Source: Chlorops oryzae
Taxonomy: Eukaryota > Arthropoda > Insecta > Diptera > Chloropidae
Direction: 5' to 3'
NCBI GenBank assembly: GCA_020466095.1
Contig: CM035806.1
Coordinates: 130,247,156-130,311,155 of the forward strand
DNA: 64,000 nucleotides
In this document: piece after piece, positions 1-10,928 of the stretch
Position numbering within the stretch: position 1 is the stretch's first letter
Layout of the letters: each line of letters begins with the position of its first letter
Position numbers and translations under genes: made by a program
The notes under the pieces: generated by a model
The model's database searches: none
Told to the model about the DNA's origin: nothing
The model's input: only the letters and a program-made list of their open reading frames with translations

Positions 1-295
1 ATAAAGTCGTCACTTAAGGTTAAATTTTGACAAAGACCACATTTCACATATAAAATCCTACATACGACAAAAATTTCATATTTTTCGTGGTCTTTGCGTT
101 ATCAGAAAACGTTTGTTGTATCCCAGCGGAAAATTATCTCCTGCATGACAAAGTCACCAATGATGTCATCGATGACATATAGGTAACATTGTCATGCATG
201 ACATCTTGGAGGACATGTCATCGTGGAGGGATGCTGTTCATGGGCTTGACTCTCATTGGCTACTGAAATTTAAATAAGGTTTTAGCGTCAGTTCA
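1..295. other. intergenic spacer, no gene seen
   Basis: AT-rich sequence without a convincing coding region. It contains several TGACATC-type words and one perfect 16-bp palindrome at 163-178 (ATGTCATCGATGACAT). No family is recognised. Confidence 0.5.
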
Positions 296-302
296 GCGTT
301 AG

Positions 303-372
303 CATGAAGTGGCGTAGATGATGAGTGCTCGACTCGCAATCCGAAGACCGCAGATTCGATCCCTGGCAGAGG
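303..372 (+). repeat. tRNA-like sequence (possible SINE head or degenerate tRNA)
   Basis: A pol III A-box-like word (TGGCGTAGATG, 310-320) is followed 31 bases later by a good B-box-like word (AGATTCGATCC, 352-362), the spacing of a tRNA gene. The anticodon arm and acceptor stem do not pair convincingly by eye, so a tRNA-derived SINE head or tRNA pseudogene is more likely than a working tRNA. Similar sequences lie near 61050 (+) and 61375 (-). Confidence 0.4.
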
Positions 373-559
373 CGAACAAAAATTGTTAAAAATAGATTTT
401 TAAAAATTTTCGAAACATTCAAAGAGAGGGCAAAGAAGAGAGTTATCAGACTGGTTTCTATAAATTGACATTTAGAGAGAAAAGAGCAATGTGCTGCTCT
501 CAAATGCTTTTTTCTCCATCGCATCCCCTAGCATGACCAGTGACATTTTCTAATCTTAC

Positions 560-1374
560 GGTGATAATTTCACTGCTGAAGACCACACTGGGAGACCACA
601 CAAAAGTTATATGGATATTATGAGTGTCACAAGGAGACTCGATTTAGCCATGTCCGTCTGTCTGTCTGTCTGTATACAGTTATCTTATTGAAGGAGTTGA
701 GCTATCTTGACAAAATTTGGTATGCGTGCTCACGGCGACACGAGTAAGAGCAAGTTCGAGAATGGACCCGATCGTACCATTTTTAGGGGTACCTCCAGTA
801 CTAGGGTCTGTTACGAAAATCACAAAAACTGCTCCAAAGTCGAAGTTTTTCAAGATATTTTGATGAACTTTGATATTTGATCATATTTAAAGGACAGTAA
901 TATTATTTCCAAAAATTGTAAAAGTGGGCGTGGCAGAAGGGCGGTTTGCGAAAATTGTCTCCTTCACCCTAAATTCAAATGGGACTTGAACGAAATTTGG
1001 CACTTGTGCTTCCTTTGAAGCCTTAAACATCCTTCCAAAAAATTTCTTTGATCGGTCCATTTTTAAGGGTACCTCCAGTACTAGGGTCTGTCACAAAAAT
1101 CACAAAACTGCCTTAAAATCGGACTTTTTCGAAATATTTTAATGAAACTTAAAATTTGAGCGTATATTTAAGCCTCCGATTATAGTTCAACAAAAATTGG
1201 AATAGTGGGCGTGGCAGAGGGGCAGTTTTCATAAAGAAATTTAACAAAAGTCGGTGTATTGGGCCCCTTATGGTCTTAAACACCTCTTGATATTAAAAAT
1301 TATTTGAACATGTGTGTATGTGTCGGGTATTCTATTGTCAGGCTCGCCTGACTATAACACCCTTACTTGTTTTT
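560..1374 (+). mobile_element. DINE-1/INE-1-like non-autonomous Helitron-type element
   Basis: The sequence has the dipteran DINE-1 layout: a CGATTTAGCCATGTCCGTC block leading into a GTCT/GTCY microsatellite (651-673), blocks with 'GTGGGCGTGGCAGA', and a 3' end with a short hairpin (CAGGCTCGCCTG, 1340-1351) followed by CTTACTTGTTTTT. The left edge is not clear. Within it two similar blocks (about 765-960 and 1045-1225) repeat the words GGTACCTCCAGTACTAGGGTCTG and GTGGGCGTGGCAGA. No transposase is expected. Confidence 0.75.
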
Positions 1375-2630
1375 TAGTTGAAATGAAAATAACACAATCA
1401 TTAATAGCCTCTTTTTCAATATCGATATCTTAAATGGCAGGCCAATCAATCATGTGCAGAAAATATCAAATCTCAGAACTGTATCACAAACCTTTTCCAC
1501 GATATAAAGGTTTTTCTAAAACAACTCAATTTGGATTTTCGTATACGTAACATAACATAACTTTGAATTGAAAAATCCACTTGTTTTTCGTTTCGAAAAC
1601 CAATAATGACTAGATTGATTTGAAATATTGGGTCAGGAAAAAATAAAGTTCGGATTAAAATGTGCTTAATTCCATAGTTCCCCAAGTTTACTGCCGAGCC
1701 CACAGTTTTTGGTCATTATGTGGACCGTTTACTTCAGAGACCTCCACGCCATAGCAAAATTTTTCTCGCTCACTTCACACGTATGCCTTACGCTCTTTCT
1801 TTAGTCGGTAGCAATCGCCATGTCCTATATGGCAATCGCCCGACGAAAACACTTCGAGCGGATCTGCGCAACTTTTTTTTTAAAAACACTTAAAAAATAT
1901 TTTATCAAAATGGAATGCAAAGCCTACTTTATGATCCCAAATGCTCTTGAGAAATTTCTTTAAGGCTTTTATCGTTTTTCCCATCAACTTATTTTTGTGA
2001 ACAAATATTTTCAGATTTGAAATACATTTGTTCAAAGCAGCGCAAAACATTTAAAAAGTATTCTTTTGATAAGAAATTATGGCGGTGTGGTAGACATTGA
2101 AAACTGCATTGAACATGACCATAGGGGCAAGAGGGGGATTTCCGCCCCCCCCCCCCACGAATTTTTGTTTTTGTCCATGAAAAAAAAGGAGAAAAAATAA
2201 ATGACAATCGAAAAAGCAATGATATTCAATCATATTTAATATAATTGCACTTTGCGATTTTTTAGCTTATTGAATCTTAAAAGAATGGTTTCCAGGTTTT
2301 ATTTCGTCATTTGTCTTTTTACGCACTATATTTTTTATTTCTTTGTCAATTCGTATCGGAAAAACGGTTTCATCAATTAAAGTGCTGCTAGATAATGGAA
2401 ATTTCCCCATTTTTGGGGATAAGGCAAAAAGGGGAAAATGTGAATTTTTAAAACTATAGGGATATTCACAAAGGCTTGTTAAAGACGTTGGAAAGTCGTA
2501 AATTGGTTAAACTTAGAGAGAGTTTGGATCCTAATCACTTTTATTTAACCTTATTTATCCGAAAATGTAAAAAAAAAGTACAAAAAAGTGTTTAAATGTA
2601 TTCAGTTGATACATTTTATAAATTGTCCTT
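1375..2630. other. AT-rich spacer, no gene supported
   Basis: Only short frames without family resemblance are present. There is a C-homopolymer stretch near 2146-2156 and several A/T runs. Nothing here can be assigned to a gene or known element. Confidence 0.5.
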
Positions 2631-2631
2631 T

Positions 2632-3421
2632 TTATACCCAGCGTAAGCGGGGTATATTAGTTTTGTGCGAATCTTGTAACAGGGAGAACTAAGCTCCGGA
2701 GATATAGACATATATATATAGAAATGATCAGGATCAAAAACTGAATCGATTTAGACATGTCCGTCTGTCCGTCCGTCCGTCCGTCTGTCCGTCTGTCCGT
2801 CCGTCCGTGGTCGGATCTCCTCCGAAACGGCTGGACCAATCAAGTCGAAATTTGGCACACAGGTATATCGGGATCCGAGTATGATCCTAAGTAAAACTGG
2901 GAGACATCCGCCCACTGCCACGCCCACAAATGAATATAATGTGTTTTCAGTAAAATGCTTGTAACTTGCGAACCACTCAACACATTCCATTGATATTTGG
3001 TGTACTGGTAAACTACGAAAAGGGACATATCCTGGAAGAAAATGGACGCCGCCCTCCGTGAGCCACGCCCACAAATAAGGGCTTATCGTAACTTGTGAAG
3101 TAAAAGGCGTAGAAGCTTCAAATTTGCAACATAGGTTCACCAAGGCGAATAAAAGGTGTAGGTAAAAATTTTATGTGGCCCGCCCACTTCCACGCCCACA
3201 AATGAAGATTTTTCGTAACTTCCGAAGTAAAAGGCGTAGAAGCTTCAAATTCGCAACATAGGTTCACCAAGGCGAATGAAAGGTGTACGGAAATAATTTT
3301 TTTTGCCCTCCCACTGCCACGCCCACAAATGGAGAAGCAAAACATAGTGCGCTCATAATGTCGGGACGCTGGGTATTTCAAAGTCGGGCTTGACCGACTT
3401 TAGCTTTCTTACTTGTTTTTG
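2632..3421 (+). mobile_element. second DINE-1/INE-1-like element, nearly complete
   Basis: The 5' end reads TTTTATACCCAGCGTAAGCG and leads to GATCAGGATC, a GTCC/GTCT microsatellite (2758-2808), repeated TGCCACGCCCACAAAT blocks, and a 3' hairpin (AAGTCGGGCTTGACCGACTT) followed by CTTACTTGTTTTT. These are hallmark DINE-1 features. The open frames here on the minus strand only read through the microsatellite and are not genes. It is more complete than the copy at 560-1374. Confidence 0.85.
3063..3316 (+). repeat. two 127-bp tandem repeats inside the DINE-1-like element
   Basis: The unit starting CCACGCCCACAAAT occurs at 3063 and 3190, and its first bases recur at 3317, which gives a 127-bp period. 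Both units carry GTAAAAGGCGTAGAAGCTTC and a CACCAAGGCGAAT word. Such internal duplication is usual in DINE-1 3' regions. Confidence 0.85.
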
Positions 3422-4557
3422 CTATATTAGAAACCCCATGTCTTAATAAGGCCCAATTCAGATTGCTCTCAAAAACGTGCGAACAATTAAAGAAAAAGAT
3501 AAAACTTTTATCTGATTTCATTGTAAATATTGTTTGAGATCAAAAATTTAAATAAATACTCTTCCCAGCTCTTCTTATTTAAAATAATATTTTTAAAACT
3601 CAAAGTTGTATATTCAAGTGCAGGTACAATGCATTATCGATAATAATTTCGTTAACTTGCTGACCATTGCAGTGAAAGGCCTTCTTTCTCATTGTTTTTA
3701 ACTGCTTGGTATATTAAGGTCCATTTAGGGCCTCCAAAAAAAAATTTTTTTAAGAACCAGTTGCAAGGTGACTATTGTATGCCTTATTAAAACCACTCCA
3801 TATAACTTTACGTTTTATTCGGAATACAGCAATGCCAGGGGTTGTTTCCATCCTTTTTAATTTGAATAAAGTCCGACTTTTGGTATGAGCATCAAGACTT
3901 TACAAAATTATTAACAACTTTTAGAAAAACATTGCTCTTCTTCTCACGCAAAATTAGATCAAACACGTTGTTTTCACTTCAGTAGACTTTGTTGGACGAT
4001 AACTATTCACTCAGTTACACAATCGACGGAATTTTGTTTGCTTTGTGAAGTAAATATAAACGCTTTAGAACATGCCAAAAATCATTATTCTGCGAGTGCT
4101 AGAAATATGTTTTCTGAAAATCGGGCCTTATAAAGGCGTTGGTTTTATTTGGCTCAACCACCTTATAAGCATACTTGTTTTAAAAAAGGGATTTTTCGAG
4201 GAGAGTAGGAAAAATTAAGCTATAAGAGAGAAAAATCGTGCGTGTGGCAGTTTTTTTAAATTGAACTGTTTGCCTACCCCGCTAATATCGTCTCGTGTAT
4301 ATTAGCTCTAAGAAGAACAGCTGATTATTTCGAACACGCTTTAAAAAAGTATTCGTTCGATACGATTGCTTAAGGTCCGTTAAACGCTTTCATTGAAAGC
4401 GTGCATGTAATATGGTTTTAATTAAAATAGACGTTAAAATTGAAAAAATTATTTTCCCCCCACGCAAAACAGAATTGCTACGGCACTGCATTATGCCGTG
4501 TTTTACAAGACTCAACTGCGTTAAAAATGTGTTAATAGATTAAGTCATTAAGTTAAG
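3422..4557. other. AT-rich spacer, no gene seen
   Basis: No coding frame of note and no recognised repeat family. It ends at the left AATA flank of transposon T. Confidence 0.45.
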
Positions 4558-4561
4558 AATA

Positions 4562-5157
4562 GGGTCAGAATACGTGAAATCAGCACACAAAAAAAAATTT
4601 GGTCTGCGATTTTGACCGTTTTGGACTTAATCGATAGTAAAAAAAAATTTTTTTGCAGTAGATATAAGCAATTGAACTTTTAGACTACTTTTTTTCAAAC
4701 ATTTATAACTAGCGAACGGTGAAATCGATTTTAATGTTTTTTACGTCAAATTAAAGATAATTAATTGTACTTTCAAAATATATTTTTGTACTTACAGAAA
4801 AATTTTTTTTTTATTGCTTATAAACAATTTTTTATAAACAATGCATTTTTAATAATGTTCTCCGCCTGCAAAAAATCGGAATAAAGTTAGGTTCATGTAT
4901 TGAACTATGGTGAACCTAAATGCGTTGAAAAAACAATGGAGAAATGATTAGTTCACCAGATATCTTTTTATAAATAATATATTATAAACTTATTCCATTT
5001 ATTTTCCAGTTATTTGTTTTTTTATTAACAGGGTGAAATAGATTTTTTTAAGCGATATTGTGCACATCAAAGTCAATAGATGCGGAAATTTCCCGACATT
5101 CCATAGTTTTCGAATCAACGGGCACAAAAGAGTGATATGATCGAGTTCTTTCCAACT
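4562..5157 (-). repeat. left long inverted arm of transposon T
   Basis: This stretch is nearly the reverse complement of about 31680-32279. It includes the last codons of the T transposase on the minus strand (about 5045-5157, read as a C-terminal tail ending in a stop) and the AT-rich 3' untranslated part. The arm ends at GGGTCAG next to AATA. Long inverted arms that include coding sequence are either native to the family or the product of an inverted duplication. Confidence 0.75.
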
Positions 5158-5314
5158 AAAATTCCAAAGTCCAATGGAATTTCCAATGCTGTAAAGTTTA
5201 TTAGCTCATAGGCTTTTGGCGATTACCGCACTAAACTTAAGTACAGTACTTTTGGATCTGGTGTTCAGTTCGGACTTTGGACTTCAGCATTACATTGGTT
5301 TTGATTGCGTTAAA

Positions 5315-5564
5315 ATGCCAACACCACCACGCTGTTGCAATCCATTTCTTAAGGAAAAACATTCCCGAGTTACCTCTGGGGTCAGAAAAGTCACGGAAAA
5401 GTGGAGTACTTTGTTTACGAAACTGAGTGGAAAATATATATGCAACAGCTGTAGATTGAAAGTGACTAAAAATCATACAATCGTTACGTTGTCCGCACCA
5501 AAAGAAACTTACGAATGGGAGTCAGAAGATAACATATCCACTTCGGAAGGTGATGTTTCAGATG
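5315..5564 (+). CDS. transposon T transposase, exon 1 (Cys-rich N-terminal region)
   Basis: Starting at ATG 5315, the exon encodes about 83 residues with a pattern RCCNPF, then H, then ICNSC. This looks like a small zinc-binding DNA-binding module at the N-terminus of the transposase. The frame ends at a donor GATG|GTAAAT (GT at 5565). Exon 1 leaves one base of a codon, and exon 2 at 11318 supplies the other two (giving Asp), so the phases agree although 5.7 kb now separates them. A copia element inserted 24 bases into the intron explains the distance. The family is known to me only from similar uncharacterised arthropod and cnidarian transposon proteins. Confidence 0.6.
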
Positions 5565-5583
5565 GTAAATTTAATTTGTACCT

Positions 5584-5588
5584 ATTAT
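5584..5588 (+). repeat. candidate target duplication of copia element (ATTAT)
   Basis: ATTAT at 5584-5588 precedes the LTR and recurs at 11003-11007 directly after the 3' LTR remnant. This fits the 5-bp duplications of copia elements. Confidence 0.5.
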
Positions 5589-5857
5589 CTGTTGTTCTGT
5601 TGTAGCGTCGGGATGACCGTAATGAAAAGTTCTTTGTTTAGATTGAGTGTAGTAATATTTTATTTGTTGTGAATCAAGCAATCGTTGAAATCGTTTTAGT
5701 TTAGTTTAAATGGAAAATTATGTTTAGAAAATATAGTCAGTCGAATCTACGATCTCATATAAATAAGTCTAAGTTTCTATCTATAAATTTAATAAAATAC
5801 ATTTCTTCGTTTCTATAAATTGATCCTTTCTTTCTTCAACCACCACTGAAAGACAAG
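5589..5857 (+). repeat. copia 5' LTR
   Basis: The last 74 bases (about 5786-5857, ending CACTGAAAGACAAG) recur exactly after the assembly gap at 10929-11002, which defines the LTR end. The start is placed after the ATTAT duplication, at CTGTTGTTCTG; a TG start at 5590 is equally possible. Length is about 269 bp, similar to copia LTRs. Confidence 0.7.
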
Positions 5858-5862
5858 AGGTT

Positions 5863-6560
5863 ATGGGCGAATTAAAGGAATCTTTTAGTGGAATACCACA
5901 ATTTAATGGAAGTGGCTTTGATGAATGGCAGTTCAGGGTGCAAATTCACCTGGACTCGCTCAATTTGTCTGATGTTTTAACGGGCATCGCACCATTTGTG
6001 CCTGGAGAAAAAGAGGATTTTTTGAAGCGAGACAAGAAGGCTCGTGAGCGGATTGTTGCCTGTGTGCACAATGATTGTTTGGGGTACATAACATAAGAGA
6101 ACATTCGACGGCAAAAAGAATGTGGGATAATTTGAAATCCGTGTTTGCTAAGAAATCTGTGGTCAATCAGCTCATGGTAAGGAAGCAAATGAACAAGCTC
6201 AAATTAAAATAAGGAGATTCCATGACAACACACTTAGTGAATTTTGAAAATTTGGTTCGCAAATTGAAAGTGGCTGGCGCTGAGCTGAAGGAGGAGGATT
6301 TATTGGTACAACTTTTTCTGACTTTACCAGAAAAATACGATCCTCTCGTTACCGCGTTGCAAAATCTGGAAGACGGCAAACTTACCATGAGTGTTGCCAA
6401 ACAACGACTTCTTCTAGAGGAAATTAAAATTTCTGATCGTCAAGAGGATGACGTTGGTGTGAAAATTGCTTTCACAGGAAAGAAGCTTATTAAGAAAAAG
6501 AAATTTCAAGGAAAATGTTTTTCATGCGGGAAACATGGTCTTCGATCAAGCGAATGTCAC
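5863..6560 (+). pseudogene. copia gag, frameshifted
   Basis: The frame opens at ATG 5863, which overlaps the copia-type primer site. It shows the usual copia gag N-terminus (a 'FNGSGFDEWQFRV' box) and stops at 6096. The rest of Gag, the UBN2-like capsid region and a CCHC-like knuckle (CFSCGKHGLRSSECHS, near 6514-6561), continues in another frame that is open from 6222. At least one frameshift and one in-frame stop (near 6210) lie between 6090 and 6222. The knuckle spacing C-x2-C-x4-H-x5-C departs by one residue from the usual C-x2-C-x4-H-x4-C. Confidence 0.8.
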
Positions 6561-6561
6561 A

Positions 6562-7844
6562 GCAAAGAAGCCCGAAATGCCAGTCGAAACGGTGAAAAAG
6601 GAGTTTGCTTTATGGCTGATCGAAATGGACGTAAAGACAGCAGCAGTCTTAAAATAAGTTTTAAATTGGATTCTGGAGCTAGTGATCATCTTGCTAAAGA
6701 CGAATGGTATTTTGCGGAGCTCAGAGTATTGGAAAATCCAATTCGTATCAATGTTGCCAAAGATGATCAATGCATAATTGCAAGGAAATATGGAAGTATA
6801 CACGGATTAAGTGACCGTGGTGTGAAACTTCACATGAAAAATGTTTTGCACGTTCCTGATTTACGTGACAATCTCATATCTGTCTGCAAATTGGCTCAAG
6901 CTGGGATTGAGGTGAAGTTTTTGAAAACAAAAGCAATCATACAGAAGGATGGGGACATACTTGCATTTGCCTATCGGCGTGGAGGCCTATACGAAATTGA
7001 TATTGAAGTGGAAGGACATGCTGTAAACATTTGCAATGCGGAGATGGTTAAGCTCTGGCACAAACGATTGGGACACATAAGTCCACAGGCATACGAAAAT
7101 CTATTGAAGCATGACATATGCACTGGAATAGATGTGAAGAATGCAAAAATGGGTTTTTGTGATGTTTGTGTGCAAAGCAAGCAGTGCCGTGATCCATTTA
7201 ATGGTGCGAGACAAAAATCAACTCGGCCCCTAGATCGAATTCACTCAGATGTTTGTGGACATATTGATCTAGTTGCATGGAATGGCGGTCGATATTTTGT
7301 CTCATTTATTGACGATTTCACTCACTTTGCTGTTGTGAACGTTATCAATAAGAAATCGCAAGTCTTTAAGTGTTTCAAAGAGTATGAAGCCATGGCAAGT
7401 TCATTATTCGGAAAATCAATATCAAAACTAACGGTTGATCAAGGAAGGGAGTACTGCTCGAACGAGCAGGATAAATGGTACAAGGAAAAAGGCATTCAAC
7501 TTGAAACCACCGTTGCATACTCTCCTCAGCAAAATGGCATAGCCGAACGGTTCAACCGAACATTAGTCGAAAAAGTGAGAGCCCTATTATTGGAATCCGG
7601 TGTGCCCAAAAGGATGTGGAGTGAAGCTGTCTGCACCGCAGTTTACCTAATTAACAGAAGTCCGACGAAATCTCTAGAAAGTCCTGTTACTCCTGCTGAG
7701 TTATGGTATGGAGCCAAGCCTAACTTAAGTAAGTTGCGAGTTTTTGGTTGCAAGGCTTACTCATGGATTCCAAATCAGAAGCGTAAGAAGTTAGACGCAA
7801 AAAGTCAAATGTGCATAATGATGGGATATGCCCCAAATGGATAA
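6562..7844 (+). pseudogene. copia protease and integrase region
   Basis: In the frame open from 6222, the aspartic protease motif LDSGASDH lies at about residue 149, the GAG-pre-integrase motif LWHKRLGHIS near residue 277, and the integrase core follows. The integrase has its first Asp in HSDVCG (about residue 341), the second in TVDQGREY (about 406) and Glu in NGIAERFNRT (about 441). All three integrase residues are present. The frame stops at 7844, six bases before the RT frame resumes, so a nonsense or frameshift change separates integrase from RT. Confidence 0.85.
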
Positions 7845-7850
7845 AGACTG

Positions 7851-8647
7851 TTGGATATCGCTACTCAAAAACTCAAAACTTCAAGAGATGTAAGGTTTGA
7901 AGAATCAAACTTCCCCTATAAGATGGAGATGGTAAATAAAATTACTAACCCATTAATCATCAATACTGTGATTCACGAGCAAGAAGGAGAAGTAGAAAAT
8001 TTACTCGTGACAGAAGATGACGCTGAAATATTAAATGAAAATTCAAATCCCGAGGCGCTCTTCCCGCAAAATGATGACAATAATTCTTATAAGGATACTG
8101 TAAGGTGCAGCGGACGAGAGCGCAGGCCAACAAGTAAGTTTCTAAATTACTTTTCTGGTTTTAAAGCAACTTCTGCTGGTATACTTCTTCCAGACGTCCC
8201 AGAAACTTATTCAGATGTGTCTGAAAGACCTGATTCAAATAAATGGCTTGATGCAACAGATGCAGAATTCAAATCTATGAGTATGAACAAGGTTTGGGAG
8301 ATAGTTCCAATCCCAACTGGTAAAAAGTTACTAAAATCAAAGTGGATCTTTCGAATGAAGGAGAATGAAGACGGTAAAGTAACTCGGTACAAAGCCAGAC
8401 TTGTAGTAAAAGGATTTCTCCAAAAAGCTGGCATTGACTACAAGGAAACATACGCACCTGTAGCAAAATTGCCCACTATTCGAGTTGCTCTTGCCTATGG
8501 AGTGCAACATAATTTTCAGTACCATCAAATGGATGTAAAAACGGCATTTTTACATGGCAAGCTGAAAGAAACTATATACATGGCTTTGCCAGAAGGTTTG
8601 AAGGGTGTAAAAGAGACTGAGTGCTGTAAGCTCGTAAAATCCCTATA
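7851..8647 (+). pseudogene. copia reverse transcriptase, N-terminal part
   Basis: The frame carries the copia RT_2 entry motifs W.DA...E (KWLDATDAEFKSM), KSKWIFRMK, RYKARLVVKGF and HQMDVKTAFLHG. It runs to KSLY at 8648, where a transposon has inserted in the TAC codon. The next copia codons (GGACTTA, reading GL) appear after the insertion at 10821, and then the assembly gap begins. The catalytic YVDD part and RNase H are therefore not visible. Confidence 0.85.
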
Positions 8648-10818
8648 CACTGAAAGAAATATCGGCAGTAATATTGAATAAAAATTTTCGTAAATATTTG
8701 AATACGAATTTTAGTCAATATAACGAATTTTCTTCATGCTGACGAAAATATTTGTTATATTGCAGAAATTTTGTGAATGGAACGAAAAAAAATTCTTCAA
8801 TATGAGTTAAATAGTTTAATCAATATAACAAAATTTCTTCATAGGTACGAAAACATTTCTTCATACTGAAGAAATTTTCTTACATATGACAAAAGCTTTC
8901 GTAGGACATTTTAAAATTAGAATTTTCGTATAAATAAAGAAATTTCTTCAATATGACGTAATTTGTTTGTTGATATGAAGAAATTTCGTTAATATAACAA
9001 AACGTATTCGTGAATATAGAGTAATTAATTTCGTAAATATGAAGAAATTTTTTCAATATGACGAAAAAATTGTCTTAAAATTAATTTATATATTAAATAT
9101 AACGAATTTATTTCGTATAAATAAAGAAATTTATTCAATATGACTAATGTAATTCTTGAGATATGAAGAATTTCTTCAATATTACGAAAAAGTGAATATT
9201 TTGAAGAAGTTTTTGGGGTTGATGAGTCTTAAGGCAGAAGATTCAGCGTCATAAGCAAAGTTCGTCCATGAAGTGAAAACGCGTTTTTTATGGAAGCAGA
9301 GAAATTGTGTTTAATTTGAAAATTGAAAGAAAATATTGCTCGCGTTCAAAATCGCAGAAAATCTGATAGGTGTGTATTATGTCATATATATTTTGCGAAG
9401 TGTTCCGTTTTTAATAAACTCAAATTTTTTAAAGTGCCACATTGACGGGGAGACGCTTCTGCATATGATTGAGGTTCATATTTCGTACTGCATCCGGTGA
9501 CACTGGAAGTTGATAACAATATCTAACTTTTTAATGCTTAATGTTGGAATATAATTGTAAAATATAGTACAGAAAATATATATCTATATATAATATTGAT
9601 CTTTGGAGGCATTATAAGAAACGCAATACTTAATAAAAATAATATTAAAATTAATTTCGATGTAATTTACTTTTAATTGACATTTTGGTTTAAGGTATAT
9701 TTTTAGGGAAAATGCTGCATTATTTTGAAAAATTTCTTTAAGTCCTTTCATAATATTTTAGAATTTTCGTCCTTTTAACGACACAATCATATATACATAA
9801 AAATGTTTTTTAATTCTTATCGCGAGTCTTTAATTAGTCAATCATTATTGCTTGCAATGAGAAAGTTAATATACTGTTTTGTGTGTATGATACAGAGCTG
9901 TAAAGGAATTAATTCATTTCGCATTTTAAGCCTATTGAATTATAAATTTTCAGTGAATTCCACAATTCCAACAAAGTGAATTAAGAATTAAAAATATAAT
10001 TCTACTGCAAGATTTGTGAAAAGGAATTATCAATTCCTCTTTTAATTCATATTTTTAAGCGCGGGAATTAACAATTCTTTTGTTTAAGCCTTGAATTGTC
10101 AGCCCGGAATTGCAAGCCCATATGGAATTGGATATGGAATTGATAATTCCTTTTAAGCCCCTCAAGCCCATTTCAAGCCCCTAAAGCCCCTTTCAAGCCT
10201 AAGCAATCAACCATATGAGCATTCCGTGTACAGGACAAATATTAACCAGGAAAGCGATCAGCGTCGTTTCGTATCAGAAAATACGATTCACGGCTTGAAT
10301 TATGAGGGATTTAAACTCAAAAGGAATTCAATCCTTTACAGCTCTGGTATGATATTTGGACGATTTTCTTGTCTATAAAAAATAGCAGATGTGAGACAGA
10401 CGGGACTCACAACAGTTAATACATATGATGAAAATTTGAAATATATAAATATGAAGAAATTTCTTCAATATAACGAAGCAGGGTTGCGTATTTCAATAAA
10501 TTTCTTCATATTGAAGAAAATCATTCGTAATATTGAATAAATTTATTCAATATCAATAATTGTTTTCGTAGATATGAAGAAATTTCTTCAATATAACGAA
10601 GCAGGATAATATACTTGAAGAAATTTGACTAAAATAATTTCGTAGATATGAAGATATTTCTTCAATATAACGAACTTTTTTTCCTGATTTGAATTTCTTC
10701 ATATTGAATATCGTCTTTATTCATATTTATTGCTTTTTTTAGTTAGCTCTATTTTTACTGCCGTTTCTTCAATAACGCAGCCCATTTCTTCAATATTACC
10801 TACGGATTTTTTTCGGTG
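8648..10818. mobile_element. 2.17-kb TA-flanked foldback/MITE-type element in copia RT
   Basis: The ends are imperfect inverted repeats: CACTGAAAGAAATATCGGCA on the left, and on the right CACCGAAAAAAATCCGTAGG when read inward. Each is flanked by TA (8646-8647 and 10819-10820). Removing the element and one TA restores the copia codons for LYGL. Both flanks are packed with the degenerate motif GAAGAAATTTCTTCAATAT and its variants (8670-9200 and 10430-10800). No transposase frame is seen. A Tc1/mariner-like or other TA-targeting source is inferred only from the duplication. Confidence 0.75.
9893..10346. mobile_element. hAT-type MITE nested in the foldback element
   Basis: Terminal inverted repeats CAGAGCTGTAAAGGAATT and AATCCTTTACAGCTCTG bound 454 bp. 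The perfect 8-bp direct repeat GTATGATA flanks it (9885-9892 and 10347-10354), the hAT hallmark. The termini match those of the larger hAT element at 58097-60807, so this is probably a non-autonomous relative. It is rich in GGAATT and AAGCCC words. Confidence 0.9.
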
Positions 10819-10828
10819 TACGGACTTA

Positions 10829-10928
10829 NNNNNNNNNNNNNNNNNNNNNNNNNNNNNNNNNNNNNNNNNNNNNNNNNNNNNNNNNNNNNNNNNNNNNNNN
10901 NNNNNNNNNNNNNNNNNNNNNNNNNNNN
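10829..10928. other. assembly gap of exactly 100 N
   Basis: The 100 N characters are a conventional placeholder of unknown true size. The remainder of copia pol and most of its 3' LTR must lie here. Confidence 0.98.

Noticed and set aside
2758..2808. CRISPR-like short direct repeats
   Set aside because: This is a GTCC/GTCT microsatellite without spacers, in a fly transposon.
2657..3381. Several open frames on the minus strand across the DINE-1-like element
   Set aside because: They read through the GTCY microsatellite (RRTDGQTDRRTDG-type translation) and the non-coding blocks. No family resemblance.
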